A stretch of DNA of 64,000 bases, from positions 124,001 to 188,000 of the forward strand of contig JAURZM010000047.1 in NCBI GenBank assembly GCA_030653385.1. The letters run 5' to 3'. Source of the DNA: Rubrivivax sp. (GTDB taxonomy: Bacteria > Pseudomonadota > Gammaproteobacteria > Burkholderiales > Burkholderiaceae_C). The position numbers and the translations under genes are program-made. The notes beneath the pieces were generated by a model. That model was given only the letters and a program-made list of their open reading frames with translations, was not told the origin of the DNA and made no database searches. Shown one piece after another: positions 8,524 to 16,773 of this stretch. Within the stretch, counting starts at the first letter, position 1; every line of letters begins with the position of its first letter.

Positions 8524-9420
8524 TCAGCCGTTGCTGACCCCCGAAGCCACGTGCCCGGCCGGCACGTGAGGCGCGGCGTTTTCGATGTGGCCGGTCTGGT
8601 CGTCGAAAAAGAAGTCGGGCTCGAATTCGCGCAGGAAGGTGCCCTTGGGCAGGCCGCCCAGGAACATGGCTTCATCGACGTCGATCTGCCAGTCCATCAG
8701 CGTGCGGATGGCCCTTTCGTGGGCCGGTGCACTGCGTGCGGTGACCAGCGCGGTGCGCAGCCGCATGCCGGCCACCGGCGCACGCTGCAGGCGGTGCAGG
8801 GCCTCCAGCAGCGGCTTGAAAGGGCCGGGTGCCAGCGGCGTGGCGGCGCGCTCGAGTTCGTGGCTCTGGAAAGCCAGCAGGCCGTGTGACTGGAACACCC
8901 GCTCGGCTTCGTCGGAAAACAGCACCGCGTCGCCGTCGAAGGCAATGCGCACTTCGTCGGGGTGGGCGGCGCTGGCACGGGCGCTTTCCGGGTACACGCG
9001 CGCGGCCGGCACGCCGACGGCCAGGGCCTGGCGCACATCGGCTTCGTTGGTGCTCAGGAACAGGTTGGCCGCCAGTGGACGCAGGTAGCGCCAGGGCGGC
9101 TGGCCCCTCGTGAACACCCCGCGTTGCACCGGCAGGCCGTAGTGCTGCGCGCTGCGGAACACCCGCAGGCCCGACACCGGGTCGTTGCGCGACAGGATCA
9201 CCACTTCCACCCGCGGCAAGCCGCCGGTGTTGAAGGCCAGCAGCTTGTTGACCAGCGAAAAGGCCACACCCGGCCGCGCCGGCTGTTCCACACGCTGCAG
9301 CTGCAGCTGCATGTAGGCGCGGTCGTCGTGGGCTTCGAAGATGCGGTTTTCTTCTTCGAAGTCGAACAGCGCGCGCGATGAAATCGCAACGACGAGTTGG
9401 CCGTCCAGCGTAGCGGGCAT
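8524..9420 (-). CDS. 5'-nucleotidase (cytosolic type I-like, PF06189 family)
   Basis: 298 residues from the ATG at 9420; the frame stays open much further upstream, but that part has no protein-like character. 'LVVAISSRALFDFEEENRIF', 'VEVVILSRNDPVSGLRVF', 'LFLSTNEADVRQAL', 'RIAFDGDAVLFSDEAERVF' and 'EAMFLGGLPKG...FFFDDQTGHI' match the bacterial members of the 5'-nucleotidase family. They provide HAD-like Asp residues (FDGD and FFDDQ). It should remove phosphate from nucleoside monophosphates in the cytoplasm. It is convergent with the kinase gene and divergent from the 73-residue gene at 9561. Confidence 0.85.
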   Translation of the reverse strand: MPATLDGQLVVAISSRALFDFEEENRIFEAHDDRAYMQLQLQRVEQPARPGVAFSLVNKLLAFNTGGLPRVEVVILSRNDPVSGLRVFRSAQHYGLPVQRGVFTRGQPPWRYLRPLAANLFLSTNEADVRQALAVGVPAARVYPESARASAAHPDEVRIAFDGDAVLFSDEAERVFQSHGLLAFQSHELERAATPLAPGPFKPLLEALHRLQRAPVAGMRLRTALVTARSAPAHERAIRTLMDWQIDVDEAMFLGGLPKGTFLREFEPDFFFDDQTGHIENAAPHVPAGHVASGVSNG

Positions 9421-9560
9421 GGGTGGGGTGTGTGGCGGATGGAGCGAATCCGAGCGCGGCCATGTTAAGTCGGGCCGGCATTCATGCGCCTGCCACATCC
9501 AGAACGCACAGTGCCGCGTACATACCCTGAACACGACGCAGCACCCACGGGAGCCCCGCC

Positions 9561-9782
9561 ATGAGTCCAGCCCCACTGCCACGCCCCGAAGACCGCCGCC
9601 GCGGCGACCTGGAACGGCTGCTCGGCTGCGCCGGGCCGTCGGACATCTGGCGCAGCGAAGCCTTTGCCGAAGACCTGATGGCCGGTGGACCTGTGGCCCC
9701 AACTGCCGCCCGCCGCACGCGGGCGCTGCACAATCCGGTGGCCTTCCAGCCGCCCTTGCGCTGGAGCTTCTGGAAAGCCTGA
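9561..9782 (+). CDS. Small hypothetical protein ahead of an ABC transporter operon
   Basis: 73 residues, not recognised. ATG at 9561 has GGGAGC ten bases upstream. It has no signal peptide or membrane segment. It is Arg- and Pro-rich, with 'DLERLLGCAGPSDIWRSEA' and a C-terminus 'AFQPPLRWSFWKA'. It ends six bases before the TTG start of the ATP-binding gene, so it is placed as the first gene of that operon. The codon pattern (G/C at third positions) fits a real gene. It has no histidine cluster and is not the DUF2796 zinc-binding protein found in related operons. Confidence 0.5.
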   Translation: MSPAPLPRPEDRRRGDLERLLGCAGPSDIWRSEAFAEDLMAGGPVAPTAARRTRALHNPVAFQPPLRWSFWKA

Positions 9783-9788
9783 GCCGAC

Positions 9789-10469
9789 TTGCTGCAGATC
9801 CGCAACCTGCGTTTTGCCTGGCCCGCCGCCGCCAACTGCATCGACATCGAATCGCTGGACGTGCCGGCTGGGCGCACGGTGTTCCTGCACGGCCCCAGCG
9901 GCTGCGGCAAGAGCACGTTGCTGGGCCTGATGGCCGGTGTGCTGCAGGCTGGTGCCGGCACCGTGTCGCTGCTCGGCCAGCCCTGGGCCGCACTGCCGGC
10001 GGGCCGGCGTGACGCACGCCGCGCCGACCACGTGGGCGTGATCTTCCAGCAGTTCAACCTGCTGCCCTACCTGACGGTGCTGGACAACGTGCTGCTGCCG
10101 AGCCGGTTTTCGGCACTGCGGGCCTCGCGCTGCGAGCCCTCGCCACGCGAAGCCGCCCAGTCGCTGCTGCAGCGCATGGGCCTGCCGGCGACGCTGTGGC
10201 AGCGCCGCGCCGACGCGCTGTCGGTGGGCCAGCAGCAACGCGTGGCGGCGGCACGGGCGCTCCTGGGTCGGCCCGAACTGGTGATCGCCGACGAGCCCAC
10301 GTCGGCCTTGGACGCGGCCGTGCGCGATCACTTCATGGCGCTGTTGCTGGGCGAATGCCAGGCCAGTGGCAGCACGCTGGTCTTTGTCAGCCACGACGAA
10401 CGGCTGGCCGAACGTTTCGACGATCGTCTGAGCCTGCCCACCTTGAACCGCGCCGCGGTGGCCGCGTGA
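9789..10469 (+). CDS. ABC transporter ATP-binding protein (MacB/LolD-like), possibly zinc-linked
   Basis: 226 residues, starting at TTG 9789 (no better start in frame). It has Walker A 'GPSGCGKST', Q-loop 'GVIFQQFNLLPYLTV', signature 'LSVGQQQRVAAARAL', Walker B 'LVIADEPTSALD' and the switch His 'VFVSHDERLAE'. It is followed directly by an FtsX-type permease and a DUF3299 protein. This trio corresponds to the ATPase, permease and DUF3299 genes of Pseudomonas PA4064-PA4066 and the Vibrio zrg locus, known to respond to zinc. Zinc transport here is inference; the pair also resembles LolCDE/MacB mechanotransmission ABC systems. Confidence 0.85.
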   Translation: MLQIRNLRFAWPAAANCIDIESLDVPAGRTVFLHGPSGCGKSTLLGLMAGVLQAGAGTVSLLGQPWAALPAGRRDARRADHVGVIFQQFNLLPYLTVLDNVLLPSRFSALRASRCEPSPREAAQSLLQRMGLPATLWQRRADALSVGQQQRVAAARALLGRPELVIADEPTSALDAAVRDHFMALLLGECQASGSTLVFVSHDERLAERFDDRLSLPTLNRAAVAA

Positions 10470-10476
10470 ATCCGCC

Positions 10477-11760
10477 ATGAGCGCGCTGCTGCACGTGGCC
10501 CTGAAAAGCGCCTTGAACCGGCGTGGCACGCTGGCGCTGGTGATGCTGAGCATCGCGCTGGCCACGGCGCTGCTGCTGGGGCTGGAACGGCTGCGCACCG
10601 ACATCCGCAGCAGCTTCAGCCAGTCGGTCAGCGGCACCGACCTGGTGGTGGGCGCACGCACAAGCCCGGTGCAGCTGATGCTGTACGCGGTGTTCCGTGT
10701 CGGTGGTGCCACCAACAACATCGGCATGGACAGCGTGCGCGCCATCGAAGCGCACCGCGCGGTGGCCTGGGTCGTCCCGCTGTCGCTGGGCGATTCACAC
10801 CGCGGCCGGCCGGTGCTGGGCACCACACCCGCGTACTTCGAACGTTTTGCCTACGGCGACCAGCAGAAGCTGGCACTGGCGCAGGGCCGGGCTTTTGCCG
10901 GCACGCTGGATGGGCTGTACGAGGCCGTCATCGGTGCCGAGGTGGCGCAGGCGCTTGGGTACGGCCTGGGCCGGAAGATCACGCTGTCACACGGCAGCGC
11001 CGAAGTGCTGACTGCCGAACATGCCGACAAACCCTTCACCGTGGTGGGTGTGCTGGCGCGCACCGGCACACCGGTGGACCGCACGGTGCACATCAGCCTG
11101 CAGGCCATCGAGGCCATCCACCTGGACTGGGTGGGTGGTGCGCCGCTGCCGGCTGCGGCCGGTGTGAAGATCGCGCCCGAACACGCGCGCAAGTTCGATC
11201 TCGAGCCCAAGGAAGTGACGGCCGCGCTGGTGGGCCTGAAAAACCGCGCCGCGGTCTTCAATGTGCAGCGATTTGTCAGCGGCTTTGAGGCCGAAGCCCT
11301 GCTGGCCGTTTTGCCCGGTGTCGCGCTGGACGAACTCTGGGCCGTGGTCGGGCCGGGTGAACAGGCACTGCTGGCCATCAGCGGCCTGGTGGCGGTGGTC
11401 AGCCTGGCCTCGCTGGTGGCCGTGGTGCTGGCCGGCCTGAACGAACGCCGGCGTGAACTGGCCGTGCTGCGCGCCGTCGGCGCCGGGCCGCGCCATGTGC
11501 TCTGGCTTCTGGCCGCCGAGGGCGCCATGGTCACGCTGGCCGGGGCCCTGCTGGGCGCCTTGGCCGCAGCGCTGGCCGTGGTGCTGGCCGGGCCCTGGCT
11601 GCAGCAGCAGTTTGGCATCACCCTTTTGCCAGCGGCACCCACGGTCGCGCAATGGGGCCTCTTTGGCGCCGTGCTGGCCGCGGGTATGCTCGCCAGCCTG
11701 GTGCCGGGATGGCGGGCCTATCGCCTGTCGCTGGCCGATGGATTGAGTCCACGAACATGA
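10477..11760 (+). CDS. FtsX/MacB-type ABC transporter permease
   Basis: 427 residues. One N-terminal membrane helix ('LALVMLSIALATALLLGL') is followed by a periplasmic MacB_PCD-like domain (about 45-280, with 'GTDLVVGARTSPVQLMLY'). Three C-terminal helices follow, between about 300 and 415 ('LVAVVSLASLVAVVLAGL', 'AAEGAMVTLAGALLGAL', 'FGAVLAAGMLASLVPG'), plus the 'NERRRELAVLRAVGA' coupling loop that contacts the ATPase. It starts seven bases after the ATPase stop and overlaps the DUF3299 gene by ATGA. It should work with that ATPase as a mechanotransmission-type ABC system in the inner membrane. Confidence 0.9.
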   Translation: MSALLHVALKSALNRRGTLALVMLSIALATALLLGLERLRTDIRSSFSQSVSGTDLVVGARTSPVQLMLYAVFRVGGATNNIGMDSVRAIEAHRAVAWVVPLSLGDSHRGRPVLGTTPAYFERFAYGDQQKLALAQGRAFAGTLDGLYEAVIGAEVAQALGYGLGRKITLSHGSAEVLTAEHADKPFTVVGVLARTGTPVDRTVHISLQAIEAIHLDWVGGAPLPAAAGVKIAPEHARKFDLEPKEVTAALVGLKNRAAVFNVQRFVSGFEAEALLAVLPGVALDELWAVVGPGEQALLAISGLVAVVSLASLVAVVLAGLNERRRELAVLRAVGAGPRHVLWLLAAEGAMVTLAGALLGALAAALAVVLAGPWLQQQFGITLLPAAPTVAQWGLFGAVLAAGMLASLVPGWRAYRLSLADGLSPRT

Positions 11761-12371
11761 AGTTGCCTGTTGCCGTCTGCCTTCTTGTGAGTCTTTTTCT
11801 GAGCCTTCTGCCTGCTGCTGCCCTGGCGCAGAAGGACGGTGTGCCGCTGATGAAGCCACCGCTGGCAGCTGCTGCCAAGCCCGCTTCTGCCGCAGCCGTG
11901 CCCGGCGCACCGCGCACCATCACCTGGGACGCGCTGGTGCCCGCCGGCTGGGACCCGTTCAAGGACTTCAAGGACCTGAACTTCCAGATGCTGGACGACG
12001 GTGACCCACGCGCCACCGCGATGCTGAAGAAGATGCGCGACGTGTGGGACAACGCCCCGGTCAACGAAGCGCTGGTGGGCCAGTCGGTGCGCATTCCAGG
12101 TTTTATCGTGCCGTTGGAAGACAGCAAGGACGGCATGAAGGAATTCCTGCTCGTGCCCTATTTCGGCGCCTGCATCCACAGCCCGCCGCCGCCGGCCAAC
12201 CAGATCGTGCACGTGCTGCCCAAGTCACCGGCCAAAGGGCTGCGCTCGATGGACGCGGTGTGGATCACCGGCCGACTGGTCACCGGCCGCACCGATTCGT
12301 ACATGGGCGCCGCCGGCTACCGCATCGAAGCGGTGAGCGTGCTGCCGTACACCGAGACTCCCGGCAAATGA
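11757..12371 (+). CDS. DUF3299 periplasmic protein of the ABC operon
   Basis: 204 residues with a clear signal peptide ('VCLLVSLFLSLLPAAALAQ') and no lipobox Cys. The DUF3299 domain occupies about 50-200: 'ITWDALVPAGWDPFKDFK', 'VRIPGFIVPLEDSKDG', 'FLLVPYFGACIHSPPPP', 'NQIVHV', 'VWITGRLVTGRTDS'. The conserved Cys-His in 'GACIHSPPPP' could bind metal. Family members sit next to ABC/FtsX pairs in zinc-regulated operons of gamma- and betaproteobacteria. ATGA overlaps couple it to the permease upstream and to the AI-2E permease downstream. Its exact job is unknown. Confidence 0.85.
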   Translation: MKLPVAVCLLVSLFLSLLPAAALAQKDGVPLMKPPLAAAAKPASAAAVPGAPRTITWDALVPAGWDPFKDFKDLNFQMLDDGDPRATAMLKKMRDVWDNAPVNEALVGQSVRIPGFIVPLEDSKDGMKEFLLVPYFGACIHSPPPPANQIVHVLPKSPAKGLRSMDAVWITGRLVTGRTDSYMGAAGYRIEAVSVLPYTETPGK

Positions 12372-13462
12372 GCCCCCGGCCAGGCGGGCCGCCGGCGCGC
12401 GACCTGGTCCGCACCACCTTTTCGGTGCTGTTCATCGGCTTGCTGCTGGGCACCTCGCTGTGGATCCTGCGGCCCTTCCTGGGCTCCATCGTCTGGGGCA
12501 CGATGGTGGTGGTGGCCACGTGGCCGCTGATGCTGCGCTTGCAAGGCTGGCTGTGGGGCCGGCGCGGCCTGGCGGTGACCGCGATGACGCTGCTGCTGCT
12601 GCTGCTGTTCGTGGTGCCGCTGGTGCTGGCCATCGTGACCATCGTCAGCAACGCCGACCGCCTGGTGGAATGGGCCAAGCTGGCGTCCACCTACACGCTG
12701 CCCGACGAGCCGCCGCCGTGGCTGCAGAACCTGCCCGTGGTGGGCGGCATGCTGGGCGGCGCCTGGCGGCAGGCATCGGACCTGGGCCTGCGCGACCTGC
12801 TGCCGCGCCTGTCGCCCTATGCCGGTGACCTGACACGCTGGTTCGTGGCCGAAGTCGGCAGCATCGGTGTGCTGCTGCTGCAGTTCCTGCTGACCGTGCT
12901 GGTGTCGGCGGTGATGTACGCCTACGGTGAAGAAGGCGCGCGCCTGGTGCGCCTTTTTGCACACCGCCTGGCCGGCCAGCGTGGCGACGGTGCCGTGGTG
13001 CTGGCCGGCAACGCCATCCGCGGCGTGGCGCTGGGCGTGGGTGTGACGGCGCTGGCCCAGGCCGTGTTGGGCGGGGTGGGTGTGGCGCTGGCCGGTGTGC
13101 CCTTTGCGGCGCTGCTGACGGCCGTGATGTTCATGTTGTGCATCGCCCAGGTCGGCCCGGTGCCGGTGCTGCTGGCGGCTGCCGCCTGGGCCTTCTACGA
13201 CGGCAGCACGGGCTGGGCGATCTTCCTGATCGCATGGTCGGGCTTTGTGGGCACGGTGGACAATTTCATCCGGCCGGTGTTCATCCGCATGGGTGCCGAC
13301 ATCCCGCTGCTGCTGATCTTTGCCGGTGTCATCGGCGGTCTGTTTGCCTTCGGGCTGGTGGGCATCTTCGTCGGCCCGGTGATGCTGGCGGTGGGCTACA
13401 CGCTGCTGGAGTCGTGGATGAACGAAGAGCTGGCCAGCAACGCACCCGATTACCGCGATTGA
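12368..13462 (+). CDS. ydiK: AI-2E family transporter (YdiK-like membrane protein)
   Basis: 364 residues with about seven or eight hydrophobic helices. 'TTFSVLFIGLLLGTSLWIL', 'MLLLLLLFVVPLVLAI' and the conserved C-terminal region 'FLIAWSGFVGTVDNFIRP' and 'RMGADIPLLLIFAGVIGG' are typical of the PF01594 (AI-2E transporter/UPF0118) family. The start codon overlaps the DUF3299 stop (ATGA), so it belongs to the same transcript. Members export diverse small molecules or act as Na+/H+ antiporters; the substrate cannot be told here. Confidence 0.85.
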   Translation: MSPRPGGPPARDLVRTTFSVLFIGLLLGTSLWILRPFLGSIVWGTMVVVATWPLMLRLQGWLWGRRGLAVTAMTLLLLLLFVVPLVLAIVTIVSNADRLVEWAKLASTYTLPDEPPPWLQNLPVVGGMLGGAWRQASDLGLRDLLPRLSPYAGDLTRWFVAEVGSIGVLLLQFLLTVLVSAVMYAYGEEGARLVRLFAHRLAGQRGDGAVVLAGNAIRGVALGVGVTALAQAVLGGVGVALAGVPFAALLTAVMFMLCIAQVGPVPVLLAAAAWAFYDGSTGWAIFLIAWSGFVGTVDNFIRPVFIRMGADIPLLLIFAGVIGGLFAFGLVGIFVGPVMLAVGYTLLESWMNEELASNAPDYRD

Positions 13463-13488
13463 ATACCCGCGACTGAGCGTTTTGCCTC

Positions 13489-14121
13489 TCAGGCCGTGAT
13501 CCAGCCCGCCGCCTGCATGTCGGCCTGGGCCTGGATAGCCGATCTGAACTGCAGCGCCTGCCAGCCCAGCGCCCGCGCGGCTTCGACATTGGGGCCGTGG
13601 TCGTCCAGGAAGACCAGGTCGCGTGGCGCAACCTGGAAGAGCTGCAGGGCGGCTTCGAAGATCGCCGGCTCGGGTTTGTTGTGGTGGACCCGGGCCGAGA
13701 AGATGCCGCTGTCGAAGCGGGTGAAAAAGTCGTGGCGTTCCAGCACCTCGGCATAAGGCGCCGGCATGTTCGACAGGTAGTGCAGGTGGTGGCCCGCATC
13801 GGCCAGTTGGTGCAGCAGGGCCACCGATTCGGGCATCGGCTGCAGCTCGCGCGGCACCGCGTCCACCACCGTCTGCACGTCGGCCGGGGCCAGGCCGGTG
13901 CGGCTTGCGATGCGTTGCACCAACTCGGGCACGCTGACGGTGCCACGGTCGAAGTCGCCCCAATCGCCGCCGTAGGCCTGGAAGATCTGCTTCTCCCAGT
14001 GCGCGGCCTGGGCTTCGTCGGTGGCCACATGCGGCACTTCGCGCATCAGCATCTGGCGCGGTTGCCAGCTGAAGAGCACGGCGCCCAAGTCGAAGACGAT
14101 GCGTTTCGGTGGCCGCTTCAT
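13489..14121 (-). CDS. HAD superfamily hydrolase (IA type)
   Basis: 210 residues. Motif I 'IVFDLGAVLFSW' has the nucleophile Asp but ends DLGAV rather than DxD. The rest is typical: 'HYLSNMPAPYAEVLE' (motif II, Ser-Asn), 'VHHNKPEPAIFEAAL' (Lys, motif III) and 'VFLDDHGPNVEAARALGW' (motif IV). This DxG variant occurs in YihX-like sugar phosphatases (alpha-glucose-1-phosphate) and in haloacid-type enzymes. Its ATG overlaps the pgi stop by four bases. A phosphatase role on a sugar phosphate is therefore attractive, but inferred. Confidence 0.85.
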   Translation of the reverse strand: MKRPPKRIVFDLGAVLFSWQPRQMLMREVPHVATDEAQAAHWEKQIFQAYGGDWGDFDRGTVSVPELVQRIASRTGLAPADVQTVVDAVPRELQPMPESVALLHQLADAGHHLHYLSNMPAPYAEVLERHDFFTRFDSGIFSARVHHNKPEPAIFEAALQLFQVAPRDLVFLDDHGPNVEAARALGWQALQFRSAIQAQADMQAAGWITA

Positions 14122-15710
14122 GAAGTCAGGCGCTTCAGCAAGCCGGCGGTCGAGCTGTCCAGGCCCGTGGTGTCGCCCGTGCCCAGACGTGGCAGCAGTG
14201 CGTTGCACAGCGCCTTGCCCAGTTCCACGCCCCACTGGTCGAAGCTGTTGATGCCCCACAGCGCGCCGCTGACAAACACGCGGTGTTCGTAGAGCGCGAT
14301 CAAGGCGCCCAGGCTCTGCGGCGTCAGCGCATCCAGCACGAAGGTGGTGCTGGGCCGGTTGCCCGGGAAGGCCCGATGCTGCGCCAGCACCGCGGGGTCG
14401 AAGCCGGCGGCGGCCGTCGGCGCCTTTTCGGTGAAGGCAGCGGCCGCGCTTTTGCCCAGCATCAGTGCCTGGCTCTGCGCCAGGCAGTTGGCCAGCAGCT
14501 TGTCGTGCTGGTCGGCCAGGCCGTGTGACGGGGTCTTGACGGCGATGAACTCCACCGGGATCACGTCGGTGCCCTGGTGCAGCATCTGGAAGTAGGCGTG
14601 CTGGCCGTTGGTGCCGGGCTCGCCCCACACCACGGGGCTGGTGCCGAAGGGCAGGGCGCGGCCCTGCTGGTCGACCTGCTTGCCGTTGGATTCCATCTCC
14701 AGTTGCTGCAGATAGGCCGGCAGGCGGCGCAGACCCTGGTGGTAAGGCGCCACGCTGCGGCTGGTGAAACCGTGGAAGTTGCGGTACCAGACGTCCAACA
14801 GGCCCAGCAGCACCGGCAGGTTCTTCGCCAGTGGCGTGTGCGCGAAGTGCCGGTCCATCGCATGCGCGCCGGCCAGCAGCGCGCGGAAATCGGCGCTGCC
14901 GATGGCAATGGCCATCGGCAGGCCGATGGCGCTCCACAGCGAATAACGACCGCCCACCCAGTCCCAGAAACCGAAGGTGGTGTGGATGCCAAACTCGGCC
15001 GCGGCTTTGACGTTGGTGGTGGTGGCAGCGAAGTGCCGCGCCACGTCGCTGCCACCCTGCTGCACGAACCACGTGCGCGCGGCCCTTGCATTGGCCATCG
15101 TCTCCTGCGTCGTGAAGGTCTTGCTGGCGACGATGAAAAGCGTCTTCTTCGCGTCCAGCCGCTGCAGCAGCGGCGCGATGTCGTGGCCGTCGACGTTGCT
15201 GACGAAGTGCAGTTGCTGCGCCGGGTTGCGGTAGGCGTCCAGTGCCGGTACCACCATCGCGGGGCCCAGGTCGCTGCCGCCGATGCCGATGTTCACGATG
15301 TCGGTGAAGCCGCTATTGCCGCTGTCGCTGCGCACGCGGTCGGCGTAGGCGAGCATGCTGTCCAGCACCGAGTGCACCTCGTCGCTGAAAGGCCCCTGGC
15401 CCCGCGGCGCACGCAGTGCCGTGTGCAGCACCGCGCGGCCTTCGGTGACGTTGGCGATGTCGCCGCGCAGCAGCGCATCGCGTTGCGCTTCAAGGCCACA
15501 TTCACGGGCCATGTCCAGCAGGAAGTGCCACGTGGCGGTGTCGATGCGGTTTTTGCTGAGGTCGGCAAACACCTCGGGCGCTTCGAAGCTCATGGCCGCA
15601 AAGCGGCCCGCGTCGCGTTCGAAGGCTTCGCGCAGGTCGAAGTCGCGGCCGTGGGCTTCGAAGTGGCCTTTCAGCGCGCCCCAGGCCTGGGTTTCGTCAC
15701 AGCGTTTCAC
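14118..15710 (-). CDS. pgi: Glucose-6-phosphate isomerase
   Basis: 530 residues, close to the usual 530-550. It starts at GTG 15710, overlapping the tal stop as GTGA. '[14 protein letters not shown]' (phosphate binding), '[17 protein letters not shown]'-type signature (here '[17 protein letters not shown]') and '[18 protein letters not shown]' are the classical PGI signatures, with the catalytic Glu, His and Lys in place. It interconverts glucose-6-P and fructose-6-P in the cytoplasm. It sits between tal and a HAD phosphatase with four-base overlaps on both sides, so the three are translated as a unit for hexose phosphate/pentose phosphate metabolism. Confidence 0.97.
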   Translation of the reverse strand: MKRCDETQAWGALKGHFEAHGRDFDLREAFERDAGRFAAMSFEAPEVFADLSKNRIDTATWHFLLDMARECGLEAQRDALLRGDIANVTEGRAVLHTALRAPRGQGPFSDEVHSVLDSMLAYADRVRSDSGNSGFTDIVNIGIGGSDLGPAMVVPALDAYRNPAQQLHFVSNVDGHDIAPLLQRLDAKKTLFIVASKTFTTQETMANARAARTWFVQQGGSDVARHFAATTTNVKAAAEFGIHTTFGFWDWVGGRYSLWSAIGLPMAIAIGSADFRALLAGAHAMDRHFAHTPLAKNLPVLLGLLDVWYRNFHGFTSRSVAPYHQGLRRLPAYLQQLEMESNGKQVDQQGRALPFGTSPVVWGEPGTNGQHAYFQMLHQGTDVIPVEFIAVKTPSHGLADQHDKLLANCLAQSQALMLGKSAAAAFTEKAPTAAAGFDPAVLAQHRAFPGNRPSTTFVLDALTPQSLGALIALYEHRVFVSGALWGINSFDQWGVELGKALCNALLPRLGTGDTTGLDSSTAGLLKRLTS

Positions 15711-16660
15711 TGCTGCAGGCCCTGGATCAGGCGGTCCAGCTTGACTGCGTCGGCGGCAAAGGCGCGGATGCCTTCGGCCAGTTTTTCGGTGGCCATCGCG
15801 TCTTCGTTCAAGGCCCAGCGGAAGCTCTTTTCGCTGTGGTGAACGGCAGGCAGGTCCAGTTGGCGGGCGGCTTCGGCGTCCAGCGCTCGCGGCAGCGGCG
15901 TGTCGCTGGCCTGCAGCTGCGCCAGCAGCTCGGGGCTGATGGTCAAGAGGTCACAGCCGGCCAGCGCGACGATCTGCCCGGTGTTGCGGAAGCTGGCGCC
16001 CATCACCTCCGTTTTGATGCCGTGGCGTTTGTAGTGATTGAAGATGGCCTGCACACTTTGCACGCCAGGGTCGTTGGCGCCGGCCATCTTGGCTTCGTCC
16101 CAGGCTGCGCCCGCGGTCTTTTTGTGCCAGTCGTAGATGCGGCCCACGAAGGGGCTGATCAGTTGCACCCCGGCGTCGCCGCAAGCCACTGCCTGGGCGA
16201 AGGCAAACAGCAGCGTCAGGTTGCAGCGGATGCCCTGTTTTTCCAGCACCTCGGCGGCGCGGATGCCCTCCCAGGTGGCCGCCACCTTGATCAGCACACG
16301 GCCCTTGTCGATGCCGGCGTCGGCATACAGGCCGATGAGCCGCAGCGCTCGGGCCACGGTGGCTTCGGTGTCGAAGGACAGGCGGGCGTCGACCTCGGTG
16401 CTGACACGGCCCGGCACCACCTTCAGGATCTCGCGGCCGAAGCGCACCAGCACCTGGTCCACCACCGCGTCCAGCGCCGCGCCGCGGTGTGCGGCCACGG
16501 TGTCGGCCAGCAGCGGCGCGTAGTCGGGCTGCTGCACGGCTTTCAGGATCAGGCTCGGGTTGGTGGTGGCGTCCTGCGGCGCAAACTGCGCCAGCTGCTT
16601 GAAGTTGCCGGTGTCGGCCACCACGGTGGTGTGTTGCTTGAGCTGGTCGAGCTGGTTCAT
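15707..16660 (-). CDS. tal: Transaldolase
   Basis: 317 residues from the ATG at 16660 ('[14 protein letters not shown]', the normal TalB-type N-terminus); an in-frame ATG at 16669 is less typical. '[13 protein letters not shown]', '[11 protein letters not shown]', '[13 protein letters not shown]' (Schiff-base Lys) and '[12 protein letters not shown]' mark the class I transaldolase fold. It transfers dihydroxyacetone units between sedoheptulose-7-P and glyceraldehyde-3-P in the pentose phosphate pathway. First gene of the tal-pgi-HAD unit. The 113 bases upstream contain the divergent start of the Ala/Pro-rich gene. Confidence 0.97.
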   Translation of the reverse strand: MNQLDQLKQHTTVVADTGNFKQLAQFAPQDATTNPSLILKAVQQPDYAPLLADTVAAHRGAALDAVVDQVLVRFGREILKVVPGRVSTEVDARLSFDTEATVARALRLIGLYADAGIDKGRVLIKVAATWEGIRAAEVLEKQGIRCNLTLLFAFAQAVACGDAGVQLISPFVGRIYDWHKKTAGAAWDEAKMAGANDPGVQSVQAIFNHYKRHGIKTEVMGASFRNTGQIVALAGCDLLTISPELLAQLQASDTPLPRALDAEAARQLDLPAVHHSEKSFRWALNEDAMATEKLAEGIRAFAADAVKLDRLIQGLQQ

Positions 16661-16773
16661 GGCGCGCATTCAGGGTTCAAAGCCCGAATTAGACCCGAGT
16701 GCCATGGCCGCGCGGGTTCAAGGTGGTTTCGCCGCCGGCCGACGCGGCATGATGTCGGCGACCGCTCGCCCCC

